Of a DNA stretch of 64,000 nt, positions 59,645 to 64,000 are shown piece after piece (the first letter of the stretch is position 1; every line of letters starts with the position of its first letter). Origin of the DNA: Stichopus chloronotus. Taxonomy: Eukaryota > Echinodermata > Holothuroidea > Aspidochirotida > Stichopodidae. The notes beneath the pieces are model-generated. The model saw only the letters and a program-made list of their open reading frames with translations. It had not been told where the DNA came from and searched no databases. The stretch is from assembly GCA_021234535.1 (NCBI GenBank), contig CM037833.1, forward strand, positions 744,001-808,000, given 5' to 3'. The position numbers were made by a program, and so were the translations under genes.

Positions 59645-62600
59645 GTAAGCTCGATGAAATAAATGCAGGTGTAGGTCTCGAAAAAAAAAAAATCCTTGCA
59701 TTTGTACATAAAACATTTTGGTGTTTTGGACCCTTTTTTTCATATTGTTTTTTACTGCTTAAATATCATTAAAAGGAGAATATACCTGGTTTATTATCAA
59801 AACTTTTCTGATGAATGCCAAGGGGTGAGGGCGCCAAAGATATGTACCCATACTAAATATTATACGTGTTTCGTGACCTTTGATAATTCATTGTGAACAT
59901 TATCCTTCATTATCCTGATGTTCGAATATTTTGCATTGTTTATGTGGTTAAAAGGGAAGTGAGAGTGAGAAGGTTCTTTGGAAAGAATCTCCGACCCCTA
60001 TTGGCCCACTTCAGTCATGTGATCGTGTATTATCCTACGGATGAAACAATTTTACAAAGGAATGTAATAAGAACGTAGATCCTACGGATAAAACAACTTC
60101 ACTGAAAAATGCAATAAAAACGTTACGTTTGTCCTCTGCTATCTTATAGAAACAATGGCGGTACTTTTCCACATGTCGCACCTCTTATTTAACTTTTCTC
60201 GGGGTTCCTGTTCAATGAAAACGGTTTCTAGCAAATCATTGATGCTATCCCTGGATGAACTCAGGATCGCCCTCCATTCATTCCGATCATAATCTTTCAG
60301 TTAATGCACGGTACAGCGTTGATAAACTTTTCATTAAGTCAGTTCTGTGTATATTTTCGCTCACATCCCAAAAGGTGAATAGCAGCGAATATTGTTGATG
60401 GACCAAGCCCATAACACACTTCGAACGTGTCTTCTTATGAATCATACTTTAAGTCCACACGCACAGTCTCTCTGTGAGTGTTGCAATTAACGCATGCGCT
60501 TAGAAGTTCGAATGTGAGTGATTGGTCTTTTGTGTACAAAATACGTTAACCCCGTCCTATGACGATGATGGCCTGTGGAAAGATGATTACGTGGGTAAAA
60601 TTTCAAAACACTCATTTAGATGAATTTTTATTTCTATCAGTAACTCAGAAATTTGAGGATATGAAGCGATTAACTGCACTGTCTAATAACAACTTATAAC
60701 TGAGGAGAGAATGACCCAAGTCTTCCCCTCAGGTTAAATGTTCAAAATGAAAATATTTCACAGACTGTAACATTGGTTACCCAAAGATTTCAGAGCAAGT
60801 GGAAAACAATGGCACATTGTTACAATTCTATTTTAGCAGAGCGAAAAACAATGATAACAATGGTAATGCTATAAAGTTAATCTCAGAACAATATGATGAT
60901 TATGTTTCCCGTAAACATGTCATTGTCTGCAGAGTTACATCTAAGTAATGTTGCAACATAACATTTAAAAAGTGGCAATTCCACAGCGTAACATTACATC
61001 CGGATTAAAAAATAGTGGAATTTTTTTAACCCGGAGTAATGGATTGTATAACCGTTTTTGTTAGTTATTGCTTGTGTAAAATACATCCAGAAGTCATGTC
61101 TGACACCGCTATCATGTGACTTTATGCTCTCATTATTTAAATTATACAGGATGATTATGGACAGGAACGCAAAAGCTTACATACAGCATTTTTTTTTTAA
61201 AATGAAAACAAGACTTGGAACTAGGGTGTCGTGAATACTCACATAGTATATCATGCATAGCGTGATTTATCCTATAGCGTCATTGTGAAGCATTGTTAAG
61301 TATTTCCTGGCGTTTCACTGTTGCAGTAATCAACCCATTCAGACCGAATGCCATAAGAATATTTTCCAAATTGTTTATTTCACTGTTATACTTCAGTTTC
61401 TATTTTATTTCTTCTTTTAGAATAGTTTCACACAACAGAAATTGTAGGCAATACACGTGGACAATATCATGGTTTGTGAGAGGTTCAGCATTTCGTGCTT
61501 TCATGTATTTTAGACCATTATTTTCATCGATGTGAATACTTCTGAAAGTTAAGACAGTTAGTCCAATTTCTTATCAAAATATGAGCGAAAAAAAAAAAAC
61601 AAACAATCATAATCGTTTTAATGCATTGTATTACGGTGTTGACAGTGTACGCCACGATGTTATGCAACATTTAATAGCTGGATGAAAAATCCCTGCCTCA
61701 ACTTGTTCTGCTTTGCTTGTATGTATACCTGTAATAGTTTCATATACATCAGAAAACATGCGCAACGCTTAACTCTAGCTTAATGTCAGGAAATCTCTAA
61801 GAATATTTGATGATCGCAGTTTATTAATGAAACTGATATTAATCATTACTTATCTTATATTAGTCATTTTCGCATAACAAAACTAAGAAAGAGGACGGAC
61901 GTCGATGAGTGGTCAGGTTTGAGGAGTACAAAATTTGCTTTGGTATTTAGACTGTTGTAGTTACAGTTGCATTCCTTAAGTCCACCCGTATCGTACAAGA
62001 AAATTTGGACAACAACCTTCTTGTAACATTGACGGATTCCAGTCTTCGACAGGATTGTACGCTTCGCACATTTGCAGACTTCGTTCTAGTAGAGATGCCG
62101 CCATGGCTATCAATTTTGGCAACGCATAGGCATAAGACAATAAAAGTACCTATAAAACCCAAGGGGGGGGGGGGGAGGGGTACACGATAATGAGTATGTG
62201 TGCAAGTTACACTCACACGCAAACACTTGGTTGATAATTTTAGTTTTAGTTTTTTTTAAAACAGTTCTATGTCGGACGGGATCCCAGATAGCTAATCAGT
62301 TTACACATTTCTGTCAGGTTGCAGTAATCAGGATAGTGTTAAAGCCAGTTCTAATTAAGGCTTTAATCGGGAAGAAATATTATTACTGTTTGGTCAAAGT
62401 GTTCACATATTAACACACGTATGAACAAATAATATGTTATAATGTACTGCTGAGCTGTGACTTCTGAAGAAATTAGATGTACGTGGGCAGATTGTTGAGG
62501 TGACATTTGATAACGTCAGAACATCATCACCAGTTTTTCTTCCAACTACCCCCTTACCTCTCTCTTGATTCCATGAGACGTAGATAATCTTTTGTCATGT

Positions 62601-63067
62601 GAATAAAATATTTAAAGAAACATAATAAAGATACAAAAGAATCATCACGATGAAAATCATGAGAGCTACCGGTCATCCTGCGTTTTTTTGAATTCTAAAA
62701 GTACTCATGTGCGTGATTTGTGTTTTTGTTTGCAGCCAAATCCTTGTCTGGGCCCTAGCTTGAGGCAATTAAAAATCCAAAGATAATTAGCCAGAGAAGA
62801 TTTCCAAGGAATCATTTAATTGAAGGTTTGATACTAGCAGCCCCTAAGATACGAAAATAAGAGGCAGTTTACGCTTTATTGTCCCCCTCCTTCCACGAAC
62901 AAGTGGTCAGCAGAATAGTAGTATTCCTAGGTACGTAAGTTGACACATTCTAACATTACTAATATTTTAAGTGGAAAATATACCACGTCGTAACATTACT
63001 ATTTCAGAAAAGACAAAACATTTAGTCAAGGAGAGCGCTGTTAACTGTGTATCTAAATTTTCTGCAG
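59645..63067. other. Probable large intron with several strong acceptor-like sites
   Basis: A 47-bp tandem duplication is at 60033-60126. Acceptor-like sites with long pyrimidine tracts occur at about 60141, 61315, 61419, 62311 and 62754. Short open segments follow some of them (for example KKYYYCLVKVFTY before 62411, Ig strand-F-like) but lack donors or clear domain character. A 61910-61960 segment repeats part of the 54.2 kb tandem unit. Confidence 0.35.
60033..60126. repeat. Diverged 47-bp tandem duplication
   Basis: TCCTACGGAT(G/A)AAACAA starts at 60033 and 60080. The two units share most positions, including ATGTAATAAGAACGT / ATGCAATAAAAACGT. Confidence 0.75.
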
Positions 63068-63266
63068 GGAGAACATAAATGTTACAGCAATACCAAACAT
63101 AAGTGAAAGGTATGAAGTCAATGGAACCATCATGATTGCTTTATCGGTGTGTGCAATTCATCTGTTGATTCTGTCTACATTACTAAATATAAAAGAGAAA
63201 TATAACAATAAAAAAAATAAGAAAGCAGAAGTGACAACAGTTAATTCTCCTCAAAGCCAATTCTGA
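63068..63266 (+). CDS. Terminal exon: stalk, transmembrane helix, short tail
   Basis: After the acceptor TAAATTTTCTGCAG, one base completes a split codon, then 65 codons run to TGA at 63264-63266. Residues 1-20 carry three N-glycosylation sequons (NVT, NIS, NGT). Residues 20-38 are a hydrophobic helix (TIMIALSVCAIHLLILSTL). The remaining 26 are basic and polar, with KEKYNNKKNKK, the stop-transfer signature of a type I membrane protein. The other frames are interrupted. It is too short to stand out as an open frame from an ATG. The phase (needs two bases upstream) fits the candidate exon ending at 58450. No family can be named; an Ig-superfamily receptor is inferred from the upstream exons. 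Confidence 0.62.
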
Positions 63267-64000
63267 TAATTATGGATGAAAATTATGGATGAATATTATA
63301 ACATCAGATTGAGTAAGGCTATCTCATTTCCTACAATAAATGGCTATGATAAACTTTTTCTTCTTTTTTATTTGTGCAAATAAGTCCACGTATGTCAAAC
63401 ATTTTGTGTCTTCAGCTAGCCAGTGAAAAATGTATCGCTATCACGTACCACAGTGTTGCTATGTAGTTAATACACCATCAGCAATTGGTTAATGATAACA
63501 AGAACGCGACAATTGTCTGCAAACAAAATCTATCAAATGAAATAACACCTTCCAGTATAGCTTCTTTATTTCTCACATTGGGTATTATAAACTACGTATC
63601 TTTTCATAACGCTATTTCCTAACAAAATAGATGGATATGTCTTGCATAAATTGCAATATCGCAAAACCTTGATAAAAATAAAATGCCATTAAATTCAATA
63701 TCCTGTAGGAATATTTGCTCAATGGATTATTTATTATTTATTTATTTTTTAATTTCCATTTTGCTTCTACTTTTCAAACTGACTTGATGTAAATAACTAC
63801 AACACAAAATGACAAAAGCGTGATAAAACTCACGTTTACTATGTAGATTTTCTTTGCAGTCATTCATCGCGAGGTATTAATTCACACATACTTGATGTAT
63901 TGTTATGCATTCCAGAGAATTGTTGTATTGTGCGCGTAGATAATTTATTACTGAACATCAGAGCGCTTGTTAAAATATGATGTCATAAATGGAGTAATTG
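63267..64000. other. 3' untranslated or intergenic sequence
   Basis: AT-rich with no open segment of note. AATAAA-type hexamers occur, for example at 63335 and 63678, and could serve the gene ending at 63266. Transcript data would be needed to choose. Confidence 0.4.

Noticed and set aside
60142..60288. 47-codon frame after a strong acceptor at 60141
   Set aside because: No donor, no domain and an internal ATG only; it cannot be told apart from chance after a pyrimidine tract.
61947..62222. Frames on both strands at 61.9-62.2 kb
   Set aside because: The plus frame looks mildly coding but overlaps a segment repeated at 54.2 kb and shows no family signature.

Overview
The window looks like animal nuclear DNA. 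It is AT-rich and gene-poor, with long stretches that are open in no frame, many microsatellites and homopolymers, several families of degenerate transposable elements, and a few short open segments bounded by GT-AG (once GC-AG) splice signals. Nothing is organised like a bacterial or viral genome. A Penelope-like retroelement, a LINE fragment, TTAA-type MITEs and foldback elements with subrepeated arms fit a marine invertebrate, perhaps an echinoderm. That placement is inference; no diagnostic gene fixes the species.

Layout. 1-12.5 kb is non-coding apart from a 249-bp MITE (2481-2729) and a three-unit tandem repeat (5183-5942). 12.5-15.4 kb and 22.6-26.5 kb hold related, partly duplicated repeat blocks. 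The second contains a ~143-bp tandem array with another 249-bp MITE inside one unit. 16.5-18.3 kb is a diverged array whose units carry the palindrome TGACGTCA. 18.4-19.7 kb has strong strand asymmetry. 20.1-21.2 kb is a GC-richer patch of probable decayed coding DNA. 29.87-30.0 kb is a long (TA)n tract. 31.0-32.6 kb and 51.5-53.5 kb are foldback-like inverted repeats with internal subrepeats. 40.3-40.5 kb is a 71-bp tandem repeat.

Host genes. Two genes can be partly supported. On the minus strand, exons at 48639-48591 and 44243-44035 join in phase and encode a segment resembling an RGS-family protein, possibly RGS22-like. On the plus strand, exons at about 57.9, 58.2, 58.4 and 63.1 kb have compatible phases. 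Joined, they read as an Ig- or FN3-like beta-sandwich segment followed by a glycosylated stalk, one transmembrane helix and a short basic tail. Other Ig-like fragments nearby, one with two in-frame stops, suggest a repeated or partly decayed gene.

Mobile elements. A decayed Penelope-like element lies on the minus strand at 49.2-50.8 kb. A second copy of its terminal region at 45.1-45.4 kb keeps a hammerhead-ribozyme-like core. A LINE reverse-transcriptase C-terminal fragment lies at 54.6-54.9 kb.

The most unusual structure is a near-perfect 95-nt hairpin at 57829-57923. One arm lies in the intron and the other covers the 3' splice site and first 35 bases of the Ig-like exon. All exon calls were made by eye and need transcript or homology support.
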